12,305 nucleotides of DNA from Gemmatimonadaceae bacterium (lineage in GTDB: Bacteria > Gemmatimonadota > Gemmatimonadetes > Gemmatimonadales > Gemmatimonadaceae): contig JACMOE010000035.1 in assembly GCA_014378185.1 (NCBI GenBank), forward strand, positions 1 to 12,305, given 5' to 3'. Shown here in pieces: positions 1-6,386 of the stretch. Within the stretch, counting starts at the first letter, position 1; the number at the start of each line of letters is the position of its first letter. Position numbers and translations under genes: made by a program. The notes under the pieces were generated by a model that saw only the letters and a list, made by a program, of their open reading frames with translations, had not been told where the DNA came from and ran no database searches.

Positions 1-678
1 CTTGCGCTGGATGGTCTCCAGGACGCGGTCGCGCACGGTGTCCCTGTATTTCTCCGGCTCGAAGTTCTCGTTCGTCGTCTGCTCGATGAGCTGCTTGGCG
101 AGCGTGAGCTCCATGGGCTTCACCTCGCCCTCAGGCACGGTGACTTCGGTGGTGGGGCGCACTTCGTCGGCGTAGTGAAGCTGTTCCATCACGAGTACGC
201 CGTTCAGGGGGCGGAGGAGCACGAGGTGCTGTTGTCCGCGCGCGGCGTACTGTCCCAGGGCAGCCTTGCCGGTATCGAGCAGGGCGGCAACGAGCAGGCG
301 ATACGCGCGATCCGCGCCCTTGTCCGGGCCCAGGTAGTAGACTTTGTCGACGTATTCGCGGTCCACCTTGGCGAGTGGGACGAACTCGAGGACGTCGATC
401 ATGCCCGTGGCCTTCTCCTCGATGGCCTTGAGGTCCTCCGTAGTGAGGACGACGTACTGGTCCTTCGCGAACTCGTAGCCCTTGACGGTGTCCGTCCGTT
501 CGACGACTTCGTTGTTGTCCCTGGGGCAGATGTACTGCTGCTTCAACCGGCCACCGCATTTCTTGTGCAGCATGTTGAACGACACGCTCGCCTTCGACTC
601 CGACGACGAGTAAAGGTTGACCGGAACCGAAACGAGGCCGAACGAGATGGTGGCGTTGCCGATGGAGCGAGCTGGCAT
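1..678 (-). CDS. ku: Ku protein of bacterial NHEJ (C-terminus cut by window edge)
   Basis: This is a bacterial Ku homologue, the homodimeric ring that binds DNA double-strand break ends and recruits LigD. Translating the minus strand from the ATG at 678-676 gives 226 residues open to base 1, with no stop in the window. The N-terminus begins MPARSIGNATISFGLVSVPV followed by NLY, the hallmark Ku opening (xGxIsFGLVsVPVxlY). Further motifs typical of the Ku core are HKKCGGRLKQQYICP, GYEFAKDQYVVLT, VDREYVDKVYYLGPDKGADR and VLLRPLNGVLVMEQLHYADEVR. Bacterial Ku proteins are usually about 260-300 residues, so a C-terminal piece is missing only because of the window edge. No convincing Shine-Dalgarno sequence precedes the ATG, but the start is fixed by homology. 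The gene is divergent from ligD, its functional partner, across 348 bp. Identification is firm. Confidence 0.96.
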   Translation of the reverse strand, partial: MPARSIGNATISFGLVSVPVNLYSSSESKASVSFNMLHKKCGGRLKQQYICPRDNNEVVERTDTVKGYEFAKDQYVVLTTEDLKAIEEKATGMIDVLEFVPLAKVDREYVDKVYYLGPDKGADRAYRLLVAALLDTGKAALGQYAARGQQHLVLLRPLNGVLVMEQLHYADEVRPTTEVTVPEGEVKPMELTLAKQLIEQTTNENFEPEKYRDTVRDRVLETIQRK

Positions 679-1026
679 GGCACGAGGCGGTTGAGGGGTG
701 GGTGAGAAATGTATGGCTACCAGGCATTTTCAGCGAGTCGAGTCTCGCTCGCCCGGGTCAAACTGCGGGGCACTCCTCAAATATCCACGCGGATCGCTCC
801 GCTCGCCGGGAAGGCTCCTTGTAACATGGGTGCGCCTTGAATGGCCACTGGTAATTTCGAGAGTTCGCTTCAACCAGATTGTCATACCAAGACTGAATCC
901 GACGGTGACCAGTGTTGGTGCACCAGGTAACCAGGAGCCTTCGTTCCACATGGAACAGATCCGCGTGGATATTTGCGCAGTTCTCTTGCCGTTGCAATTC
1001 CTGCCCAGGCGCAATGATACCGAGCA
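679..1026. promoter_or_regulatory. ku-ligD divergent intergenic region with short palindromes
   Basis: These 348 bp separate two divergent repair genes, so both promoters should lie here. The GC content looks lower than in the flanking genes. Visible symmetric elements are a stem AGCGAG/CTCGCT at 732-749, a hairpin GCGGA-TCGC-TCCGC at 789-802, a perfect 10-bp palindrome TGGTGCACCA at 916-925, and GTTCCA-CA-TGGAAC at 943-956. The last two sit about 70-110 nt before the ligD start and are the best operator candidates. I could not place a convincing -35/-10 pair for either gene. Small open frames on both strands cross the region but show no family resemblance, so I call no gene here. Confidence 0.45.
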
Positions 1027-3612
1027 ATGACGCCAACGCCTGACGACAACCTCAGCCGCTACCACGCCAAGCGATCGCCGGACTCCACACCCGAGCCCAT
1101 GGGGTCTGGCTCCGGTGCCTCCGGGCACCTGTTTGTCGTCCAGAAGCACGCCGCTCGGCAACTGCACTACGACCTTCGCCTCGAAATGGATGGCGTCCTC
1201 AAGTCCTGGGCGGTGCCGAAGGGCCCGTCGTACGACATGAGCGACAAGCGGCTTGCCGTGCACGTCGAGGACCACCCGCTGGATTACGCGGACTTTGAGG
1301 GGGTCATTCCCGCGGGCAGCTATGGCGCGGGGGGGGTGATCGTGTGGGACCGCGGCGAGTGGGTGCCCCTGGAGGACTGGCGCGAAGGATTGGTGAAGGG
1401 AAAGCTCCTGTTCGAACTGCGCGGCATGAAGCTGCACGGCCGATGGACGCTCGTGAAGATCAAGAAGAGCGAAAAGGATTGGCTCCTCATCAAGGAGCGC
1501 GATGCGTACGTCGCATCACCCGGCAACCAGTTTCCGGAAGCGTCCGTGCTCTCCGGCCTCACGGTTGAGGAGATCAGGGACGGCCGGTCGCCCGCGAGCT
1601 CGCTGCGCGCGGCGCTCGAGCAGACGAGCGCGACACGCGGTGCGGTGGATCCGCGCACTGTGGACGTCATGCTTGCCGAGCCGGCCGACGCAGCCTTCAC
1701 GCGCGATGACTGGGTGTTCGAGCTCAAGCTGGACGGATACCGATTGCTCGCCAGCAAGTTGCGCGGCGAGGTGCTGCTCCTTACCCGCAATGGCAACGAC
1801 TACACCGCTGTATTCCCCGAGGTCGCACGGGCACTGAAGGCGCTGCCCCTCGACGATTTCATCATCGACGGCGAAGTGGTGGTGCTCGATTCGCAGGGCC
1901 GGCCAAGCTTCTCGCTGTTGCAACGGCGCGGGCGCCTGTCGTCGCCCATCGAGATCCGGCATGCCACAGTGGAGCTCGCGGCCACGTTCTATGCATTCGA
2001 CTTCATAAGTTACGAGGCGTTCGACCTTCGCTCCCTGCCGCTGCTTCAACGCAAGGCATTGCTGCTGGACGCCTTCCCGAAGCTCGGCGTGGTTCGCACG
2101 CTCGACCATATCGCGCGCGAGGGCGAGCGCTTTCTCGAGCAGGTGGATGCGCTTGGCCTCGAGGGCATCATCGCGAAGAAGGCCGACGCACCCTACCGCG
2201 CTGGCCGCAGCGACAAGTGGCTGAAGCTCAAGACGGACCGCACGGATGATTTCGTCATCGTGGGGTTTACAGCGCCCAAGCGGAGCCGAGGGTACTTCGG
2301 GGCGCTGCAGCTGGCGGACATGGTGGATGGGCAACTCGTGTATGCGGGCCGCGCGGGCACGGGCTTCGACGAGAAGACGCTGGCGGAGATCGCGGCGCTG
2401 CTCACCCCCATCGTGCGAGCAGATCCTGCCTGTTCGGGACCAGTGGTTTCGCCGGGATCGACGCCGCTGGCTGCCAGGGCAATTCCGGAAACGAAGACAA
2501 CGACGTGGGTGGATCCGGTGCTCGTGTGCGAGGTGCGCTTTCGCGAGTGGACGCCGGATGGACTGTTGCGGCATCCTGCGTTCATCCGCATGCGGCCGGA
2601 CAAGGCGCCGCGGGATTGCGACCGGCAGGGGTTTGGCGTTGTGCTCGGCGATCAAGGCGAAGAGCAGGTCCTTCGCTCCGCTCAGGACGACACACCGCTC
2701 TCTCAACCCGACAGCGCTGCGCGCACCGTTCCCTTCTCCAACCTCGGGAAGACCTACTGGCCCGCGGACGGTTACACGAAGGGCGACCTGATCGACTACT
2801 ACCGCGCCGTGGCGCCCTGGATGCTGCCGTACCTCCGCGAACGGCCGATGGTGCTCACCCGCTTTCCCGACGGCATCGATGGCAAGTCGTTCTACCAGAA
2901 GGACGCGCCGGAGCATGCACCCAGCTGGATACGCACGGTCCCCATCCGGAGTGAGGACACGCAGCGCGACATCAACTACATCGTGTGCGACGACGTGGAG
3001 TCCCTGCTTTACGTTGCCAACCTCGGATCCATTCCACTCCACGTGTGGGCCAGCAGCGTGGGGTCGCTGGAACTGCCCGACTGGTGCGTGATCGACCTCG
3101 ATCCCAAGGAGGCACCCTTCTCGGACGTCGTGCGAACGGCGCTCGTGCTGCGCGGGCTCTGCGAATCGATTGGATATCCCAGCTACGTGAAGACCACGGG
3201 CAAAACGGGGCTGCACATCCTGCTTCCACTCGCGCGACAATGCACCTACGCGCAATCGCGCTCGCTCGGCGAATTGCTTGCGCGCGTCATGCTCCGCACC
3301 GTGGGCGACATCGCGACGATCACGCGCCATGTCACGCAGCGTGGCGACAAGGTGTACCTCGACTACCTCCAGAACCGCACGGGGCAGACGATCGTCGCAC
3401 CGTTCAGCGTACGTCCATTGCCCGGCGCCACGGTGTCGATGCCGCTGCTGTGGAGCGAGGTGAACGAGACGCTGGATCCGCGTGACTTCACCATTCGCAC
3501 GGCGCTGGACCGTATGGAGCGGCTCGGCACGGACCCCGTGTTGCCGGTGCTGAGCGACGTGCCGGACCTCCACGCCGTACTGGCGCGGCTCGCAGCACTG
3601 TTGTCCGCCTAG
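1027..3612 (+). CDS. ligD: Multifunctional ATP-dependent DNA ligase LigD (PE-LIG-POL)
   Basis: LigD, 861 aa, is the end-processing and sealing enzyme of bacterial non-homologous end joining. The phosphoesterase domain (about 30-150) shows HLFVVQKHAARQLHYDLRLE with H41, H47, D49, R51 and later H83, the expected metal and phosphate ligands. The ligase domain (about 210-550) has motif I ELKLDGYR with adenylated K234, DGEVVVLD, EGIIAKK (379-385) and WLKLK (398-402). It ends in the OB-fold segment around REWTPDGLLRHPAF. The primase-polymerase domain (about 580-861) has D690-L-D692 and D779 as metal-binding aspartates, KTTGKTGLHILLPL, and YLDYLQNRTGQTIVAPFSVR. The domain order matches Pseudomonas-type LigD and not the mycobacterial POL-PE-LIG order. 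The interdomain linker contains a repeat-derived peptide (VLRSAQDD). The start at 1027 gives the usual short N-terminal extension, though its Shine-Dalgarno is weak. All catalytic residues are present, so the enzyme should be active with the adjacent Ku. Confidence 0.97.
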   Translation: MTPTPDDNLSRYHAKRSPDSTPEPMGSGSGASGHLFVVQKHAARQLHYDLRLEMDGVLKSWAVPKGPSYDMSDKRLAVHVEDHPLDYADFEGVIPAGSYGAGGVIVWDRGEWVPLEDWREGLVKGKLLFELRGMKLHGRWTLVKIKKSEKDWLLIKERDAYVASPGNQFPEASVLSGLTVEEIRDGRSPASSLRAALEQTSATRGAVDPRTVDVMLAEPADAAFTRDDWVFELKLDGYRLLASKLRGEVLLLTRNGNDYTAVFPEVARALKALPLDDFIIDGEVVVLDSQGRPSFSLLQRRGRLSSPIEIRHATVELAATFYAFDFISYEAFDLRSLPLLQRKALLLDAFPKLGVVRTLDHIAREGERFLEQVDALGLEGIIAKKADAPYRAGRSDKWLKLKTDRTDDFVIVGFTAPKRSRGYFGALQLADMVDGQLVYAGRAGTGFDEKTLAEIAALLTPIVRADPACSGPVVSPGSTPLAARAIPETKTTTWVDPVLVCEVRFREWTPDGLLRHPAFIRMRPDKAPRDCDRQGFGVVLGDQGEEQVLRSAQDDTPLSQPDSAARTVPFSNLGKTYWPADGYTKGDLIDYYRAVAPWMLPYLRERPMVLTRFPDGIDGKSFYQKDAPEHAPSWIRTVPIRSEDTQRDINYIVCDDVESLLYVANLGSIPLHVWASSVGSLELPDWCVIDLDPKEAPFSDVVRTALVLRGLCESIGYPSYVKTTGKTGLHILLPLARQCTYAQSRSLGELLARVMLRTVGDIATITRHVTQRGDKVYLDYLQNRTGQTIVAPFSVRPLPGATVSMPLLWSEVNETLDPRDFTIRTALDRMERLGTDPVLPVLSDVPDLHAVLARLAALLSA
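2668..2691. repeat. REP-like short palindromic repeat embedded in ligD linker
   Basis: The sequence has stem GTCCT (2668-2672), an 11-nt centre TCGCTCCGCTC (2673-2683) and AGGAC (2684-2688), followed by GAC. It reads in frame as VLRSAQDD between the ligase OB fold and the polymerase domain. From memory, very similar short elements (consensus like cttcgctccgctcaggatgac) are scattered through many environmental bacterial genomes and yield LRSAQDD or VLSGAKDL peptides when translated. The same 11-nt centre recurs at 794-804 in the ku-ligD intergenic region. Whether it is a true dispersed repeat in this genome cannot be shown from one window. Confidence 0.5.
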
Positions 3613-3625
3613 AAATGCCTTTCGA

Positions 3626-3649
3626 AGCGCGGTGTTTCACTGCCGCGCT
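3626..3649 (+). terminator. Hairpin 14 nt after ligD stop, possible terminator
   Basis: AGCGCGG (3626-3632) pairs perfectly with CCGCGCT (3643-3649) across a 10-nt loop, just downstream of the ligD TAG. There is no U-tract after it (the sequence continues CCACAAAAGAGG), so it is not a standard intrinsic terminator. It may instead protect the 3' end or aid termination. Confidence 0.4.
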
Positions 3650-3657
3650 CCACAAAA

Positions 3658-3674
3658 GAGGACAGTCTGTCCTC
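3658..3674. promoter_or_regulatory. 17-nt palindromic operator candidate upstream of secreted protein
   Basis: GAGGACAGTCTGTCCTC has perfect 8-bp arms around a single central T. It lies 93 nt upstream of the next start codon and directly before an AT-rich stretch with TGTATACA (3678-3685). If TATACA at 3680-3685 is the -10 element, the palindrome covers the -35/spacer zone, where a repressor would block RNA polymerase. The dyad size suits a winged-helix dimer such as BlaI- or PadR-type regulators. No such gene is in the window, so the regulator is unassigned. Confidence 0.5.
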
Positions 3675-3767
3675 AATTGTATACATTGCGGTGGACCAAT
3701 TGGATACCCTAACTTTTCATTGCCCGCCCGCACCTTGCCACGGTACCGGTATCACGAGGACAGGACG

Positions 3768-5126
3768 ATGACCTCCACCATGCGCCGCGCACTCGTCGTC
3801 GCCATCACCGCGACAGGATTTTCACTCGCTGCCGCCGGAACGATGCACGCGCAACAGTATGCATCCGCGAGCGCACCACGATGGCGTGCGTGGCTGGGTT
3901 GCTGGGCCGCCATGGTGGATACGTCGCGCGTACTCACACCCAGCGCCCGCGTCGTCTGCGTAGCCCCCACCGACGACGCGAACATCGTGGACGTCTCGGC
4001 ATTCGCCGATGGGCAGGTGCTCTCGCGCGACCGCATCGACGCGAGCGGCCGGCCGCACGTGGTGGACGTCAACAACTGCACCGGAACGGAAACCGCACAC
4101 TGGTCCGACGATCAGCGTCGCGTGTATCTGCGATCCTCCGTCATATGCGATGGCGTGCCGCGGCAGATGACCGCCGTACTCGCGATCAACCAGGCGGGTG
4201 AGTGGCTCGACGTGCGCAGCACCACTGCGGGTAGCGAGTCGAACGTTCGCGTGGCGCGCTACCGCGACGTCGGAATTCCGGATGGCGTGCCGACGGACAT
4301 CTCGCGTCCATTGATCGATCACCGCATGTCCACGCTGTCCGCGCGCATCGCGACGGGCGCTCCCGTGGGCACCGGCGCAATCATCGAGGCCGCACACATG
4401 CTCGATGCGGCGACGCTCGAAGCCTTTACGCGCGAGAGCGGCCAACGCTTTGCCATCGACGCGCGCACGCTTGGCGAACTGGCGGATGCCGGTGTGCCGG
4501 CGCGCGTGACGGACGCGATGATCGAGGTCTCGAATCGAACGGCGTTCTCGGGCAACCGCGACGACGACGGCAATCGTCGGTTACGGCGGAGCTGTGGCAT
4601 CTACGGCTGCTACGGAGGCGCTGCGGCGGACGCATGGGACCAGGGCACTGGCCAGCGCATTTACGTCACCGTCTATCCGGCGTACGATCCGTGGGGATTC
4701 GGCTACTGGCCCTTCGGACGTTACTACGCCCGCGGACTGCTGGGTTATGCCCCCTACGGATATGCGCCATACGGACTGGCTCCCTATGGCTATGGCGGGT
4801 GGGGCTATGGATACGGCGACAACTATCGTGGCCGGTCCGTGACGGGCTATTACCGTCCGCCGGTCATCGTGCTGCACGCCAATCAAGGCGGCACCGAATC
4901 GCGTGGCCGCTCGGAGAGGGGACGGGGATATACACAAGGCGAGCGCGCCGTACCGCGCAGACCCGACACACCGGCCGAGCCGCCACCTACCGTTCGCACG
5001 GCAGCACCGAGACCTGCGCCGCAATCGTCCACACCGGAACGGGCGCCGGCCAAGGGGAACGAGCGGAATGGCGGTAACGAGAACCAGGCCGGTAGCAGCG
5101 GCAGGACGGCAAGACCCCGTCCCTGA
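3768..5126 (+). CDS. Secreted protein of unknown function with Gly/Tyr-rich segment
   Basis: 452 aa, function not recognised. The start at 3768 is preferred to the longer open frame beginning at 3615 because AGGA (3757-3760) sits 7 nt upstream and the product opens with a textbook Sec signal peptide: MTSTMRR, a hydrophobic core ALVVAITATGFSLAAA, then probable cleavage after MHA-Q. The mature part begins with a WLGCWAAM segment and holds several cysteines (GCW, VVCV, NNCT, VICDG, CGIYGC) that may form disulfides. A helical stretch follows with TLGELADAGVPARVTDAMIE, a type of segment I associate with secreted Gemmatimonadota proteins (from memory). Next comes a Gly/Tyr/Pro-rich tract (about residues 310-360) with three APYGY-like tandem units. 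The C-terminus is long and rich in Pro, Arg, Gln and Asn and probably disordered. It is likely periplasmic or surface-associated. It stands alone between ligD and a convergent serpin gene. Confidence 0.85.
   Translation: MTSTMRRALVVAITATGFSLAAAGTMHAQQYASASAPRWRAWLGCWAAMVDTSRVLTPSARVVCVAPTDDANIVDVSAFADGQVLSRDRIDASGRPHVVDVNNCTGTETAHWSDDQRRVYLRSSVICDGVPRQMTAVLAINQAGEWLDVRSTTAGSESNVRVARYRDVGIPDGVPTDISRPLIDHRMSTLSARIATGAPVGTGAIIEAAHMLDAATLEAFTRESGQRFAIDARTLGELADAGVPARVTDAMIEVSNRTAFSGNRDDDGNRRLRRSCGIYGCYGGAAADAWDQGTGQRIYVTVYPAYDPWGFGYWPFGRYYARGLLGYAPYGYAPYGLAPYGYGGWGYGYGDNYRGRSVTGYYRPPVIVLHANQGGTESRGRSERGRGYTQGERAVPRRPDTPAEPPPTVRTAAPRPAPQSSTPERAPAKGNERNGGNENQAGSSGRTARPRP
4749..4793 (+). repeat. Three tandem 15-nt units encoding APYGY/APYGL/APYGY
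   Basis: Codons 328-342 of the secreted protein read APYGY, APYGL, APYGY in three consecutive five-codon units. The DNA copies differ mainly at third positions (gcc ccc tac gga tat; gcg cca tac gga ctg; gct ccc tat ggc tat). They are therefore not a recent slippage product, and the peptide rather than the DNA appears to be conserved. More Gly/Tyr follows (GGWGYGYG). Confidence 0.8.
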
Positions 5127-5130
5127 CGGG
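5116..5130. terminator. Small stem-loop at convergent gene junction
   Basis: CCCGTC (5116-5121) pairs with GACGGG (5125-5130) across a 3-nt loop. It overlaps the stop codon of the secreted-protein gene and lies just before the serpin stop. As the only dyad I see in the 6-nt gap between convergent genes, it could help end both transcripts, but there is no U-tract on either strand. Confidence 0.25.
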
Positions 5131-5132
5131 CG

Positions 5133-6380
5133 CTACATCCGCACCACTTTCCCCATGAATACGATGGTGCCCGATACGCGCTCGTGAATCACGACGATGA
5201 ACGGACGCTCGACACGCATCACCAGGGGCACAAAACCGAATGTGGACGGAGCAAGCGGGGCGGTGGCAGCAGCCACCGTCCCGTCTTCATTGATGTCGAT
5301 CAGCGTCTTCTGCTTCACCACGCCAAGCGACAGCTCGCGACCGCGGGTGGACATGCGCGTGAAGTCCGCTGCACCAGGCAAGAATGCCTCCCGCATGCCG
5401 AAGGCCACGAGGTCGTCCTTCAGCGTGCGATCCCACAGGATGCGGAACCGTGGGAGAAACAGGTTCATCCCCACGTCCCGAAGCTGACTCGAGAACTGCG
5501 TCCACCCACTCGTCTGCAGCAGCGCGATGGTCGCCTCGAGTCCCTTGCCTGCCCTCGGCAGCACGATCGTCATGGCAAACGCCCCGCTGCCGAACGGCAG
5601 CGCCACCGCCTCCAGTTCGTGTGACGCGAAGTACGACATCGGCCCAACGCGATACATCATCTTCGTCACCTGCTCACCCGCCTGCCCATAGAATGGCTGC
5701 GCGGTGGTGTGCAGCGGGTCGAACCGATCGCGGAACGTGCCCCGAAAGTAGATCGCGTTGAGCAACAACATGGTCTGGCTCGCGTCCACCCGGTCCAGCA
5801 TGGTGGGAATGCGCCCGGTCGTTGCGGTGCTCATCGAGGCATTGATCGTCTGCACGGCGGCGCTGTTCGCAAAGTCCAGCGCCCCCACCTGCGCATCATA
5901 CGATCGCGCGCCAGCATCGATGAAGTCCTGGTGTACGGCGAAGTCGTTGCGATACCAGAGGGCATTCCCCGCGCGGAAATCCGCCATGGGATCGAATCCG
6001 GTGAGCAGCGTGACGAGCGAGCGATAGCTCTCGTTCACCTCGGAGTCGGATACGCCGCCGAGCGAGAGCACACTGCGCATCTGATCGGTGGTGGTGCCCG
6101 CCGTGCCGTTCATCGCCAGGCCCAATGCCATCGATGCACCGAACGGTGACGCAAACACATTGGAATCCGCCTGCGAGCGCGCCAGCTGCCGGAACAGGCG
6201 GAACGAGAAGTCGTTGGACGCCGCGATGATCTTCTGTTCACCGGCGGTGACCGAACGAGGCAGTGCCGGCGGAGCCGGCGCCGTAATGCCGACACCCGGC
6301 TGGAGATCAGCATGCGAAGCGCACGCGACGCATGCAAACACCACTACCGAGAACGCGGACCTACGCAGGTATGAGGACAT
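5133..6380 (-). CDS. Serpin family protease inhibitor, probable lipoprotein
   Basis: 415 aa, serpin fold (MEROPS I4). The N-terminus has an RR, then SAFSVVVFAC with a possible lipobox VFA-C17, so the protein is probably exported and lipid-anchored. Serpin landmarks in order are NVFASPFGASMALGLAMNGT, NALWYR, INASMSTATTGRIP, TMLLLNAIYFRGTF, ALPFGSGAFAMTIVLP, MNLFLPRFRI, and a C-terminal ERPFIVVIHERVSGTIVFMG. The reactive-loop hinge NEDGTVAAATA (residues 364-374) has the small-residue pattern of inhibitory serpins, which can insert their loop into the central sheet. Counting 15 from hinge G367 puts P1 near F381 (±1 residue). That suggests a chymotrypsin-like protease target, by inference. The ATG at 6380 is 6 nt after the korB stop. 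A GGTGA Shine-Dalgarno (6391-6387) overlaps that stop, so expression is probably coupled to the upstream operon. The 3' end converges on the secreted-protein gene. Confidence 0.94.
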   Translation of the reverse strand: MSSYLRRSAFSVVVFACVACASHADLQPGVGITAPAPPALPRSVTAGEQKIIAASNDFSFRLFRQLARSQADSNVFASPFGASMALGLAMNGTAGTTTDQMRSVLSLGGVSDSEVNESYRSLVTLLTGFDPMADFRAGNALWYRNDFAVHQDFIDAGARSYDAQVGALDFANSAAVQTINASMSTATTGRIPTMLDRVDASQTMLLLNAIYFRGTFRDRFDPLHTTAQPFYGQAGEQVTKMMYRVGPMSYFASHELEAVALPFGSGAFAMTIVLPRAGKGLEATIALLQTSGWTQFSSQLRDVGMNLFLPRFRILWDRTLKDDLVAFGMREAFLPGAADFTRMSTRGRELSLGVVKQKTLIDINEDGTVAAATAPLAPSTFGFVPLVMRVERPFIVVIHERVSGTIVFMGKVVRM

Positions 6381-6386
6381 CCCGTT

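Noticed and set aside
698..1030. 110-codon open frame ending in an ATGA overlap with the ligD start
   Set aside because: There is no family resemblance, codon use is unlike the neighbours, it overlaps competing open frames on the other strand, and it crosses a region that must hold two promoters. The ATGA overlap is probably chance.
1516..3573. 685-codon open frame antisense to ligD
   Set aside because: ligD on the other strand has all domain motifs. The antisense frame is a by-product of GC-rich codon use and its translation shows no family pattern.
3615..3767. 51-codon N-terminal extension of the secreted protein
   Set aside because: It would bury the signal peptide internally and cross the hairpin and operator-like palindrome. 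The start at 3768 has a Shine-Dalgarno and gives a proper signal peptide.
4749..4793. Tandem repeat considered as a possible CRISPR or VNTR array
   Set aside because: Units are 15 nt without spacers, lie in frame in a coding region and differ at third bases, so it is a peptide repeat.
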